Shown: one piece after another, positions 55,783 to 64,000 of the stretch
How the letters are laid out: each line of letters opens with the position of its first letter
How positions within the stretch are numbered: the first letter of the stretch is position 1
Assembly (NCBI RefSeq): GCF_030817415.1
Contig: NZ_JAUSZI010000002.1
Coordinates: 11,197,501-11,261,500, forward strand
Direction of reading: 5' to 3'
Source of the DNA: Streptomyces umbrinus
Lineage (GTDB): Bacteria > Actinomycetota > Actinomycetes > Streptomycetales > Streptomycetaceae
Length of the DNA stretch: 64,000 bases
Program-made: the position numbers and the translations under genes
Notes under the pieces: model-generated
Told to the model about the DNA's origin: nothing
The model's input: the letters and a program-made list of their open reading frames with translations, nothing else
The model's database searches: none

Positions 55783-57093
55783 TCATGCGTTTTCGGCCAC
55801 CCTTGTCCGGTCGCGGAACTCCGTGGCCCAGTAGAGGAGGGCCAGGACGGGGAGCGCCGTGCCGAGGAGAGACACCGCCGTCCAGCCGCCGGCGTGGAAG
55901 GCGAGCGAGCCGAACTGCGAACCGAGGGCACCGCCGACGAAGAAGAGGGCGATGAAGGCGCTGTTCAGCCGCGCCCGCGCGTTCGCGTCGAGCTGGTAGA
56001 CGGTGTGCTGACCGAGGATCAGCGTGGTCTGTACGGCCATGTCGAGCAGCACGGCGGCCAGCGCCAGCAGGAGGATGTGCCGCTGGCCGAGCCCGGCGAC
56101 CGCGAAGGCGACGGCCGCGGCGATCAGCCCGGCTCCGGTCATCGGGCGCACCAGCTTGCGATCGGCCCAACGGCCCGCGAAGGGAGCCACGGCCGCCCCG
56201 GCAGCGCCGACCAGGGCGAAGACACCGACCCCGACGGGGGAGTAGTGGAAACGCGGGCCCGTGAGGACGTACGAGACGGTGGTCCAGAACGCGCTGAACG
56301 CACCGAACATCGCCGCCTGGTAGAGCCCGCGGCGGAGCAACGCCGGGTGGACGCGCACCAGTCGGACCGTGGAACGCAGCACCTGGGTGTACGGGATCGC
56401 CGTCGTGGCGGCCTGCCTGGGCAGGGCGGCGTGCAGGGCCAGTGCGAGCAGTGCCATCAGGACGGCGGAGCCCAGATAGACGACGCGCCAGCCCGTCACG
56501 TCGGAGACCAGGCTGCTGAGGGTGCGGGACAGCAGGATGCCGGTGAGCAGACCGCTCATCACCCGGCCCACGATCCGGCCGCGGGTGTGGTCCGGGGCCA
56601 GACTCGCGGCGAAGGGCACCAGGATCTGGGCGACGACCGACGTGCCGCCGCTGATCAGGGAGGCGATCAGCAGCATGGGGAAGCTCGTCGCGAGACCGGC
56701 GGCGAGGAGGGCGAGCGTGGTGACCGCCAGCAGCACGGTGATCAGGCGGCGCTTCTCCAGCCGGTCGCCGAGCGGGACGAGCAGGAGCATGCCCAGGACG
56801 TAGCCGACCTGGGTGAGGGTGATCAGCCCGCCGGCGGCTGTCTCGCCGACATGGAAGACGTCGCGCAGTGAGGACAACAGGGGCTGGGCGTAGTACAGGT
56901 TGGCGACCGTCATGCCGGAGGCGGCGGCCAGGAGCACGACCAGCCATCCCGGCACACCGAGTGCGGCCGTGCCGGTGGACCGGCCCGAGGTGTGGTCGTC
57001 GCGCGAACTCTGGAGGACGTTCATGGTTGCGTCAGCGTTCGGGGGCGCCTCTGTGCTTCCCTCACCGTGGCGATGGTTCGAGATGTCAGTCAT
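55783..57093 (-). CDS. MFS transporter (drug/sugar efflux type)
   Basis: A 436-residue permease with 12 membrane helices. ASGMTVANLYYAQPLLSSL is the YfcJ/YbjJ-like MFS opening, GYVLGMLLLVPLGDRLEKRR is the family loop 2-3 motif, and RGRIVGRVMSGLLTGILLSR is the helix 5 motif C-like region of antiporters. It should export small molecules by proton exchange. The LysR gene ends 46 bp upstream on the same strand, and this regulator probably controls it. Confidence 0.88.
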   Translation of the reverse strand: MTDISNHRHGEGSTEAPPNADATMNVLQSSRDDHTSGRSTGTAALGVPGWLVVLLAAASGMTVANLYYAQPLLSSLRDVFHVGETAAGGLITLTQVGYVLGMLLLVPLGDRLEKRRLITVLLAVTTLALLAAGLATSFPMLLIASLISGGTSVVAQILVPFAASLAPDHTRGRIVGRVMSGLLTGILLSRTLSSLVSDVTGWRVVYLGSAVLMALLALALHAALPRQAATTAIPYTQVLRSTVRLVRVHPALLRRGLYQAAMFGAFSAFWTTVSYVLTGPRFHYSPVGVGVFALVGAAGAAVAPFAGRWADRKLVRPMTGAGLIAAAVAFAVAGLGQRHILLLALAAVLLDMAVQTTLILGQHTVYQLDANARARLNSAFIALFFVGGALGSQFGSLAFHAGGWTAVSLLGTALPVLALLYWATEFRDRTRVAENA

Positions 57094-57139
57094 CTCTGAA
57101 CGAGATGGGCCCGAGCAGCGATGAGCGGCCCGGGTCCCG

Positions 57140-58003
57140 TCAGGTCATGTGCCGCAGCAGCGCGGCGACCGCCGGGGGTGCCTCGCCGCGGGGCCGGACG
57201 ACCATGACCTTCCAGTTCGGCGCGTGACGGTCGAAACGGTGGGTCGTCAGGTCGGGGAACCGGTCGGCGATGGAGACGGGCATGACGCACACACCCAGGT
57301 CGTTGCGGACGAGTTCGGACGCCGCGACGATGTCGTTGACCTCGAAGGTCGGCTCGCGGTCGACGGAGGCCGCCCGGAACGCCTTGTCCACGGCGAGCCG
57401 GATCGCCCAGCCGGGCGTGAAGTCCACGAGCGGCAGCCGGGCGGCGTCGGCGAGCGCGACCTTCCCGTCCGTCACGGGGAACGCCCGCCCCGGAGCGCTC
57501 ACCAGCACCATCTCCTCGCGGGACAGCAGCCGCGTGACGAGCCCCCGCTGCTGCTGGCGGTCGAGGGCGACCACGGCCAGATCCACCGTGCCCTCGCGCA
57601 GCGCCTGGCGGATGTCGACGACGGCCGCCTGCCGCAGCCGCACCACCACGCCCGGATGCTCGGCCCGCAGGGCGGCCAGCGGACGGTGCAGATCGGCCCA
57701 GACTCCCTGCATCGTGCCGACCGTGATGCGGCCCCGCAGGTGCCCCTGCACGACGTCGACGGCGGCCCGTGCCTGGTCCGCGGCCCGTAACGCCGCCCGC
57801 GCGGCCGGTACGAAGGCCTCACCGGCCGGGGTCAGGGAGACCCGGTGCGTGGTGCGGTCGAACAGCGTTGTGCCCAGCTCGCGTTCCAGCGCGCGCACCG
57901 TGCTCGACACGGCGGACTGGACGACGTGCAGCCGCTGCGCCGCCGCGGTGAAGCCGCCCTCCTCGGCCACCGCGATGACGACCTCCATCTGCCGCAGATC
58001 CAC
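57140..58003 (-). CDS. LysR family transcriptional regulator
   Basis: A 287-residue LTTR from a GTG with GGGAGAG upstream. MDLRQMEVVIAVAEEGGFTA and the HTH AAQRLHVVQSAVSSTVRALE form the N-terminal DNA-binding domain; the remainder is the periplasmic-binding-like effector domain (ITVGTMQGVWADLHRPLAAL, VDFTPGWAIRLAVDKAF). It precedes the MFS gene by 46 bp in the same direction, a layout that permits a shared transcript, and is separated from the GH30 gene by a terminator. Confidence 0.88.
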   Translation of the reverse strand: MDLRQMEVVIAVAEEGGFTAAAQRLHVVQSAVSSTVRALERELGTTLFDRTTHRVSLTPAGEAFVPAARAALRAADQARAAVDVVQGHLRGRITVGTMQGVWADLHRPLAALRAEHPGVVVRLRQAAVVDIRQALREGTVDLAVVALDRQQQRGLVTRLLSREEMVLVSAPGRAFPVTDGKVALADAARLPLVDFTPGWAIRLAVDKAFRAASVDREPTFEVNDIVAASELVRNDLGVCVMPVSIADRFPDLTTHRFDRHAPNWKVMVVRPRGEAPPAVAALLRHMT

Positions 58004-58129
58004 TGGCTCTCCCGGGGCGTGGTTCAGCTTCTTCAGGCATCTTGATCAGAGATGGGTCTCTTCATCGGGCATCACACCATGAGGACGCCCTCGACGGAGT
58101 GGTCAAAGGAAGAACGTCCGCGAACGCAC

Positions 58130-58164
58130 CTCTGTGCCCGCCGTTCGCGATGGCGGGCACAGAG
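58130..58164. terminator. Terminator of the galactan operon
   Basis: CTCTGTGCCCGCC and GGCGGGCACAGAG form a perfect 13-bp stem with a 9-base loop, 50 bp after the GH30 stop on the minus strand. Confidence 0.85.
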
Positions 58165-58214
58165 CTGTGCGACAGAGGGTGCGTCCGGGCGCCCGCCCGG
58201 GGCGGCGGCCGGTC

Positions 58215-60260
58215 CTAGTGGGTCACGTCCGTGACCCTCCAGCGCTGGTTGGCGCCGGAGTTGGGCGTCCACAGCGTGACGGCGGCTCCGTCGTTGGTGG
58301 CCTGGCCGCCGACCTCCAGCAGCCGTCCGGTGGCGGCGTTGACGAGGGTCCAGGTGCCGTCGCCGGTCGTCGACATGATCCACTGGGTGGCCTTGTCGCG
58401 CGGGCCGGAGTCGGCCTCCAGCACCGGGGCGCCGTCACGGACCGCCAGGCGCTTGCCCTCCACCGGGTTGGTGAAGACGTACCGCTGCCGGTTGCCGGTG
58501 TCACCGGAGATCTGCCGCAGCTTCCACTCCTGGCCGGCCGCGTCTCCGGCGGAGGTCTTGATGACGAGGCTCGTGCCGTTGTCCGCGACGGTGAGCGCCT
58601 TGCCGCTCTGGACGCCGGTCAGCGCGTAGGTGTGGCCCTTGCGCAGCTCGGCGGCGTCCTTCGCGACACCCGAGACGCCCTTCACGACGAAGGAGGTCAC
58701 CGACTGCGCGGGCACCGTGAAGGTGGCCTTGCGGTCACTGACCTTGACGGCCCTGTGGCGTTCGAGCTTTCCGTCGGCGCTGGTCACGACCGGGGTGACG
58801 GTGGCGCTGCGGCTGACCTTGCCGAACTTCGACAGGTCGACGGTGACCGCGCGGGCGTCGGTGGTGCTGTTGACGTGGACGACCGTCGCTCCGTTGCCCT
58901 TCTTGGAGACGGCGGCGGCGCTGGAGGTGTCGTCGGTCTTGATCAGCCGGTCACCGGGCTTGATGTAGTGCGTGAAGTTGCGGGCCGTGTCGAACTTCGT
59001 GTTCGTGTAGATCGGGCAGGACTTCAGGGTGTCCTTCGAGGTGCAGCTGAACGGCAGCTGGATGCTGCCCCAGTTGCCGCCCTTGGCCGACTCGCCGCCC
59101 GGCTTCATGTTGTCGTAGTCCTCGACGGGCTGCCAGAACACCCAGGCCCTGGGCTCCAGTTCACGCAGGTCGTCGACGATGCGCTGGGCGAGACCGAGGC
59201 CCGGCCGCATGTCCGTGAAGCTCTGGCCGTCGCCCCAGTCGCCCTCGACCTCGCTCTGCCACAGCGGCTTGTCGGCCGCCTTGGCCAGGTCGCGTACGGT
59301 GGTGCGCTGGCCGGTGCCGTAGGTGTGGACGTTCATCTGGTCGACGAGGTCCCGCACTTCCTGCGGGTAGGTGTTCCAGTTCGTCGAGAAGATGGACGGG
59401 TTGGTCTCGTCCATCGCGGAGATCTCCGCCTTGGTCTTCGCCTTCTTCAGCGCCGGGTCCAGGGCCTTGATGACCTTCTGCTGGAGCTCGGGGCCGATGT
59501 GCGCCCCTTCCTGACGGCCGCCGACCGGCTCGCCGTCGGCGCCCAGCCGGGTGCTCCAGTAGTTGGTGTTGGGCTCGTTGAACGGGTCGATCGTGTCGAC
59601 CTTGATGCCCTCGGCCTTCTCGAGACGCTTGGTCGCGCCCGCCATGTAGGCGGCGAAGTCGTCGACCGACTCGGTCTTGAGCTGGTCGTCGGTGGCGTTG
59701 AACCCGCCCGAGACGTAGCCGCTCTTCGTCATGAACCACGGCGGGGAGTTGCTGAACGTCTCCCAGTGGTCGATGTCGTTCTTGATGCGGTCGACCCACC
59801 AGCGCTGGGTGGCGTCGGCGTTCTTGTTCCAGTCCGCCGGGTCGTCGGCGCTCCACCAGTCGGTGTCCTCGCGGGTGGTGCCGGCCGGGGCCTTCCACCA
59901 GCCCTCGACGGCACCTCCGGCGCGCAGGTAGTCCTTGACGTCCGGGGCGTTGCCACCGCCGATGTTGTAGCGGGCGATGTTCAGCGCCAGGCCGTCGTCA
60001 CCGAACAGGAGCTTGGCGAGCTTCTCGCGTATCTCCTTGGGGTAGTCGCCGGTGGCGTTGGCGAACCAGACCAGGCTGGTGCCCCAGCCCTCGAACTTCT
60101 CCTGCTCGTACGAGGGGTCGGGCCGCACGGTGACGGCGGCGGTGTCCGCGGCCGTGACCTGTGCGGTGGACGACGGGGCGGAGACCAGGGCGGCCCCGGT
60201 GGCCAGGGCGGTGAGGCCGGCGGCTCCGAGGAGCCGTCTGTTGCGGGTGCGGCGTGCCAT
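58215..60260 (-). CDS. Secreted GH30 family endo-beta-1,6-galactanase-like enzyme
   Basis: A 681-residue exported enzyme. The ATG at 60260 has GGGAG five bases upstream; the TTG at 60272 does not. The signal peptide ends near SSTAQVT. The barrel opens FEGWGTSLVWFANATGDYP, a stretch typical of GH30 subfamily 5 galactanases. The acid/base Glu229 is in IDPFNEPNTNYWS and the nucleophile Glu337 in LWQSEVEGDW. A beta-sandwich (about 440-540) and a C-terminal ricin-type CBM13 (ATGRLLEVGGQATNDGA) follow. It should cut beta-1,6-galactan side chains of type II arabinogalactan into galactobiose-sized units. It is the last gene of the operon with GH42 and the ABC transporter. Confidence 0.85.
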   Translation of the reverse strand: MARRTRNRRLLGAAGLTALATGAALVSAPSSTAQVTAADTAAVTVRPDPSYEQEKFEGWGTSLVWFANATGDYPKEIREKLAKLLFGDDGLALNIARYNIGGGNAPDVKDYLRAGGAVEGWWKAPAGTTREDTDWWSADDPADWNKNADATQRWWVDRIKNDIDHWETFSNSPPWFMTKSGYVSGGFNATDDQLKTESVDDFAAYMAGATKRLEKAEGIKVDTIDPFNEPNTNYWSTRLGADGEPVGGRQEGAHIGPELQQKVIKALDPALKKAKTKAEISAMDETNPSIFSTNWNTYPQEVRDLVDQMNVHTYGTGQRTTVRDLAKAADKPLWQSEVEGDWGDGQSFTDMRPGLGLAQRIVDDLRELEPRAWVFWQPVEDYDNMKPGGESAKGGNWGSIQLPFSCTSKDTLKSCPIYTNTKFDTARNFTHYIKPGDRLIKTDDTSSAAAVSKKGNGATVVHVNSTTDARAVTVDLSKFGKVSRSATVTPVVTSADGKLERHRAVKVSDRKATFTVPAQSVTSFVVKGVSGVAKDAAELRKGHTYALTGVQSGKALTVADNGTSLVIKTSAGDAAGQEWKLRQISGDTGNRQRYVFTNPVEGKRLAVRDGAPVLEADSGPRDKATQWIMSTTGDGTWTLVNAATGRLLEVGGQATNDGAAVTLWTPNSGANQRWRVTDVTH

Positions 60261-60326
60261 CTGTGCTCCCAACTGCGGTGGTGGTAGCTGCGGTTGACCT
60301 CCCGCCCGTCGGGCAGGAGGGATGGC

Positions 60327-60354
60327 CCTCGAACGGGTGCGGCGACGTTCGAGG
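60327..60354. promoter_or_regulatory. Inverted repeat between GH42 and GH30 genes
   Basis: CCTCGAACG-N10-CGTTCGAGG is a perfect 9+9 dyad in the 119-bp GH42-GH30 spacer. It contains the GTTCGA core also seen four times upstream of the GH127/GH27 genes, so it may be a shared operator or an internal attenuator. Confidence 0.45.
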
Positions 60355-60379
60355 AGTCGGCGGTGTGCGGGTGCGCGGG

Positions 60380-62422
60380 TCAGTCGGCGGGCTGTCGCAC
60401 CACGGCGACGTCCCTCGGCCCGAGGACGAGACCGCCCTCGGCGTCGGTGTCTCCGACCAGGACCTCACCCGAGAGGCCGGTCAGCGGCACGCTCTCGTCG
60501 GTCCGGTTGACCAGGAACAGGAAGCGGCCGTCGGGCCCGCGGCGCACGGTCTGCTCGACCGACCCCCGTGCGTCGGCGGGCAGTTCGCTCCGGACGCCCG
60601 CCGGACCGAGCAGCTCCGGCAGCAGACCGGCCAGCCCGTCGACGCCGAGGCGGGTGGAGACGTACGAGGCCGAGCCCTGTCCCGCCGCACGGCGGGTGAC
60701 GGCGGGCATGCCCGCGTATGTACCCGAGCGGTAGTGGGCCAGCACTTCCACCGTCGGGTCGGTGACGGTGATCCGGTCGGTCCACAGGGTGCCCGTGGCG
60801 GCGCCGTCCAGGTCGACGCTGTCGCCGTCGAGCAGCGGCCCGAACTCCTCGATACGGATGCCGAGGAGGTCGCGCAGCGCTCCCGGGTGGCCGCCGAGCC
60901 AGACGTGGTCGTTCTCGTCGACGACACCGGAGAAGTACGTGGTGACCAGGTGGCCGCCGGTCTCGGCGTATCGCGTGAGCTCCTTGGCCAGCGGCGCCGG
61001 GATCACATGCAGCACGGGTGCGATCAGCACGTCGTAGCGGTCGAGGTCGGCCGTGGTGGTGACGACATCGGCGCGGACGCCGAGGGCGAGGAGGGCGGAG
61101 TACCAGTCCAGCGCCTCCTGGCGGTAGTCGAGCAGGGCGGTCGGGTGGGAGTCCTGCTCGCTCGCCCACCACGAGTCCCAGTCGTAGACGATCCCGACGC
61201 GGGAGGGCTCGCGCTCGGTGCCCGCGACCGGGGCAAGGGCCTTGAGGGTCTGGCCAAGGGCGGTGACCGCTCGGAAGACCTCGCTGTCGGCACCGGCGTG
61301 CGGCACCATCGCGGAGTGGTACTTCTCGGCGCCGGCCGCGGACTGGCGCCACTGGAAGTAGCACACGGCGTCGGCGCCGTGCGCGACGTGCAGCAGCGAG
61401 TCGCGGGCCAGATCGCCGGGACGCTTGGCCACGTTGACGGGCTGCCAGTTGACGGCGCTGGTGGAGTGCTCCATCAGGAACCACGGGCGGCCGCTCGCGA
61501 TACCGCTGGTGAGGTTCGCGGAGAAGGACAGCTCGTCGCGGTCCTGCGGGCCCGGGTGGACGTAGTGGTCGTTGGAGACGAAGTCGATCTCTCCCGCCCA
61601 GTCCGGGTAGTTCATGCCCTTGGTGTTGCCCATCACCATGAAGTTCGTGGTGACCGGCACGTCCGGCGTGATCTCCCGCAGCACGTTCCGCTCCGCGCGC
61701 AGGTACTCCTTCAGCGCGTCGGAGGAGAAGCGCTTGAAGTCCAGCTGCTGTGTGGGGTTCGGGTGGGAGGCGGCCAGCCGTGGCGGCAGGATCTGCTCCC
61801 AGTCGCTGTAGCGCTGCGACCAGAAGGCCGTGCCCCAGGCGTGGTTGAGGGCGTCGAGCGTGGTGTACCGGTCGCGCAGCCAGTCGCGGAAGGCACGGGC
61901 CGCGTCGTCCGAGTAGTCGTAGATGTTGTGGCAGCCCAGCTCGTTGGATATGTGCCAGGCCACCAGCGCGGGATGGTCCGCGTACCGCTCGGCCATCGTC
62001 CGCACCAGGCGCAGCGCGTGCTCGCGGAAGACGGGCGAGGTGGGCCGCCAGTGCTGCCGCGCCCCCGGCCACACCGTCTCACCGGAGGCGGTCACCGGAA
62101 GGATCTCCGGGTGCGCCGTGGTGAGCCAGGGCGGCGGGGACGCGGTGGCGGTGGCGAGGTCGACCCCGATGCCGCTCTCGTGCAGCAGGCCCATGATCTC
62201 GTCGAGCCAGCCGAAGTCCCACTGGTCCCGGGCCGGCTGGATGCGGGCCCAGGAGAAGATCCCCACGGAGACCAGGTTGACGCCGGCCTCACGCATCAGC
62301 CGTACGTCCTCCTCCCACACCTCGCGAGGCCACTGCTCGGGGTTGTAGTCGGCGCCGTACGCGAGGCGTGGGGTGGAGTCACCGTCCGGCCCGTTCAGCT
62401 GGGACAGGAGGGTGGAGATCAT
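60380..62422 (-). CDS. GH42 beta-galactosidase
   Basis: A 680-residue cytoplasmic beta-galactosidase. The ATG at 62422 follows GGAAGGACCACG; the longer frame starting at 62446 overlaps this site. LAYGADYNPEQWPREVWEED is the family opening, Glu161 in AWHISNELGCH is the acid/base and Glu318 in WFLMEHSTS the nucleophile. The trimerisation domain (VGIVYDWDSWWASEQDSHP) and a C-terminal beta domain are complete. With the solute-binding protein and permease upstream and a secreted GH30 downstream, it would hydrolyse imported beta-galacto-oligosaccharides to galactose. Confidence 0.93.
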   Translation of the reverse strand: MISTLLSQLNGPDGDSTPRLAYGADYNPEQWPREVWEEDVRLMREAGVNLVSVGIFSWARIQPARDQWDFGWLDEIMGLLHESGIGVDLATATASPPPWLTTAHPEILPVTASGETVWPGARQHWRPTSPVFREHALRLVRTMAERYADHPALVAWHISNELGCHNIYDYSDDAARAFRDWLRDRYTTLDALNHAWGTAFWSQRYSDWEQILPPRLAASHPNPTQQLDFKRFSSDALKEYLRAERNVLREITPDVPVTTNFMVMGNTKGMNYPDWAGEIDFVSNDHYVHPGPQDRDELSFSANLTSGIASGRPWFLMEHSTSAVNWQPVNVAKRPGDLARDSLLHVAHGADAVCYFQWRQSAAGAEKYHSAMVPHAGADSEVFRAVTALGQTLKALAPVAGTEREPSRVGIVYDWDSWWASEQDSHPTALLDYRQEALDWYSALLALGVRADVVTTTADLDRYDVLIAPVLHVIPAPLAKELTRYAETGGHLVTTYFSGVVDENDHVWLGGHPGALRDLLGIRIEEFGPLLDGDSVDLDGAATGTLWTDRITVTDPTVEVLAHYRSGTYAGMPAVTRRAAGQGSASYVSTRLGVDGLAGLLPELLGPAGVRSELPADARGSVEQTVRRGPDGRFLFLVNRTDESVPLTGLSGEVLVGDTDAEGGLVLGPRDVAVVRQPAD

Positions 62423-62473
62423 CGTGGTCCTTCCGGTGTGGCACAAGGGGGCGGCATGGGGTCGTGTGTCGGA

Positions 62474-63811
62474 CTAGTCGACGGTGAAGCCCTGTTCCTT
62501 GCCGTACTTGATGGAGGCGTCCTGCCAGGACTTCAGGCCGGCGGAGAGCTTGGTGTCGCCGATGTAGGCCTTGCCGACGGTGTCGTTGAAGATCGAGTTG
62601 GCGTACTGCTGGAAGGGCAGGTACGACCAGTCGGAGGCGACGTTGGCCGCGGACTCGGCGAAGATCTCGTTGGCCTTCTGGCCGCCGAAGTACGGGAACT
62701 CCTTGTTCAGGAACGCGTTGTCCTGGAGCTCCGCGGTGGTCGCCGGGAAGGCGCCCTCCTTGATGCGGGTCGCGACGCCGTCACCGGAGTTCGCGTACTC
62801 GACGAAGGCGTAGGCGAGTTCCTTGTTCTTGGCCAGCGCGGGCACGGTCAGCGCGCTGCCGCCGTTCTCGGTGCTCGCCTTGTCGCCCTTGGTCCAGGCC
62901 GGCATCGGGGCCGCTCGCCAGTCACCGGAGGCGTTCTTCACGCCGGTTTCGAAGTTGGCCGGCATCCAGGCGCCGCTGGGCAGCGTGGCGATGGTGCCGT
63001 CGCCCAGGCCCTTGTACCAGTCGTCGGTCCAGCCGTTGATGGGCGCGACGAGCTTCTCGTCGATGAGCTTCTGCCAGGTGGCGGTGTACTTCTTGGCGCC
63101 CGCGTCGTCGAAGTTGATCGACACCTTGGTGCCGTCGACCTTGTAGGGACGCGAACCGGCCTGCCACAGCAGGCTGGTGGTGAGACCGGCGTCGCCGGCG
63201 TCGGCGGCGATGAAGACCTTGGGGTCGGCCTCGTGCAGCTTGCGGGCCGCCTCGACGTACTCGTCCCAGGTGGTCGGGACGGCGATCTTGTACTTGTCGA
63301 AGACCTTCTTGTTGTAGAACAACGCCATCGGGCCGGAGTCCATCGGCAGGCCGTAGGTCGCCTTGCCCTCGCTCACCGCGTTCCACGGGCCCGGGGTGTA
63401 CTTGGACTTGAGCTTGTCCGCGCCGAAGGGGGTCAGGTCGCTGAGGCCCTTGGTGAGGGCGTACTGGCTCATCGCGAAGTACTCGACCTGCGCGACGTCG
63501 GGGACGCCCTTCTTGGCCGAGATGGCGTTCGACAGGGCCGTGTAGTGCTTGTCGCCGGAGCGCTCGCCGACCAGGTTGATCTTGACCTTGGGGTACTTCT
63601 TCTGGAAGTCGGCGGCGACCGACTTCAGCGTGGGCTCCCAGGCCCAGACCGTGACCGAGCCGCCCTTCTTGAGGGCCGCCTGGATGTCGTCGGCGGAGAC
63701 CGGCTTCTGGCCGGAGCTGTCGTCGTCGGAGCCGCCGCAGGCGGTCGCGCCCAGGGCGAGGACGGAGAGGACGGCGAGGCCGCGCATCAGGCGGCGTGTG
63801 GTTCTGCGCAT
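62474..63811 (-). CDS. Sugar ABC transporter substrate-binding lipoprotein
   Basis: A 445-residue family 1 extracellular solute-binding protein. The signal peptide ends at a lipobox-like LALGATAC; the cysteine at about residue 25 would be lipidated. SVTVWAWEPTLKSVAADFQK, GVPDVAQVEYFAMSQYAL and PSGAWMPANFE are typical of oligosaccharide-binding proteins. The ATG at 63811 (GGAAG seven bases upstream) is chosen over a 32-residue extension. It lies 51 bp before the GH42 gene and 92 bp after the permease gene, in one operon, so its ligand is probably galacto-oligosaccharide. Confidence 0.9.
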   Translation of the reverse strand: MRRTTRRLMRGLAVLSVLALGATACGGSDDDSSGQKPVSADDIQAALKKGGSVTVWAWEPTLKSVAADFQKKYPKVKINLVGERSGDKHYTALSNAISAKKGVPDVAQVEYFAMSQYALTKGLSDLTPFGADKLKSKYTPGPWNAVSEGKATYGLPMDSGPMALFYNKKVFDKYKIAVPTTWDEYVEAARKLHEADPKVFIAADAGDAGLTTSLLWQAGSRPYKVDGTKVSINFDDAGAKKYTATWQKLIDEKLVAPINGWTDDWYKGLGDGTIATLPSGAWMPANFETGVKNASGDWRAAPMPAWTKGDKASTENGGSALTVPALAKNKELAYAFVEYANSGDGVATRIKEGAFPATTAELQDNAFLNKEFPYFGGQKANEIFAESAANVASDWSYLPFQQYANSIFNDTVGKAYIGDTKLSAGLKSWQDASIKYGKEQGFTVD

Positions 63812-63903
63812 GGAGGTGCTTCCACTTCTTCGTGGGTGGGACAGGGTGAGGGTGAGGAGATGAAGGTGAAAGAGACGGGACCGAGGGGGCCTTGCGGGCG
63901 GGG

Positions 63904-64000
63904 TCACTCCTTGACGCTTCCGGCGGCGAGCCCGGACTGCCAGAACCTCTGCAGCAGCAGGAACGCGGCGATCAAGGGGATGATGGTGAGCAGCGAACCC
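63904..64000 (-). CDS. Carbohydrate ABC transporter permease, C-terminal end (partial)
   Basis: Only the last 31 codons are in the window. On the minus strand they read [20 protein letters not shown], then [11 protein letters not shown] and a TGA. This hydrophobic helix plus QRFWxSGLxAGxVK is the typical C-terminus of MalG-type carbohydrate permeases. The rest of the gene, and presumably the partner permease and a regulator, lie beyond the right edge. It belongs with the adjacent solute-binding protein, although in this family the permeases more often follow it. Confidence 0.85.
   Translation of the reverse strand, partial: GSLLTIIPLIAAFLLLQRFWQSGLAAGSVKE

Overview
The window is high-GC actinobacterial DNA. 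Codon usage, frequent GTG/TTG starts with GGAGG-like ribosome sites, DUF5133, SCO4225-type and DUF6629-type proteins, a cluster of SigB-family regulators and the dispersed terminator GCGCAGTTCCCCGCGCCCC all point to a Streptomyces chromosome. I see about 50 protein genes and no tRNA, rRNA, CRISPR array or intact insertion sequence. Many genes are secreted hydrolases or regulators, as in an accessory chromosome arm.

Region by region. 0.1-11.6 kb: a long-chain acyl-CoA synthetase, a secreted ThuA-domain protein with a small secreted partner (a DasR-like operator lies upstream), an alpha/beta hydrolase, a secreted NPP1/NLP necrosis-inducing-type protein, a GT39-like membrane glycosyltransferase, a secreted endonuclease/phosphatase-fold protein, an unusual hexapeptide acyltransferase with a long C-terminal domain, a DUF6629-like membrane protein and a DHFR/RibD-like reductase. 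11.7-19.3 kb: two large secreted proteases (M4 with a P-domain, and S8 subtilase) on either side of a TrmB/LuxR-type regulator. 19.6-26.4 kb: an SCO4225-like membrane protein, an SDR, a TauD/TfdA oxygenase, and a TetR regulator divergent from an APC permease-amidohydrolase pair, then a GNAT acetyltransferase. 26.5-31.8 kb: divergent GH127 and GH27 genes for arabinogalactan side chains. 31.9-33.5 kb: an OhrR/MarR regulator divergent from an HSL-type esterase.

33.7-53.6 kb is the most striking part: a dense partner-switching signalling hub. It holds a translationally coupled stressosome set (RsbR-RsbS-RsbT, an ATPase-PP2C fusion, and a GAF-PP2C), another PP2C, two MarR paralogues, a lone STAS anti-anti-sigma factor, a five-repeat poly-HAMP hybrid histidine kinase overlapping an ANTAR-GAF-PAS-PP2C phosphatase, two divergent SigB/F/G-type sigma factors, a DUF5133 protein, a MEDS-ATPase, a PRC-barrel protein and two free RsbW-like ATPases. 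Candidate SigB-type promoters (GNNT-N15-GGGTA) precede three of these genes, which suggests that the sigma factors feed back on the hub.

53.8-58 kb: a 58-residue membrane protein, a protein O-mannosyltransferase, an MFS exporter and a LysR regulator. 58.2-64 kb: a sugar utilisation operon on the minus strand (ABC permease end, solute-binding lipoprotein, GH42 beta-galactosidase, secreted GH30 beta-1,6-galactanase-like enzyme). Together with GH127/GH27 it would dismantle type II arabinogalactan. With the NLP protein and the large proteases, this suggests life on plant material, though that is inference.
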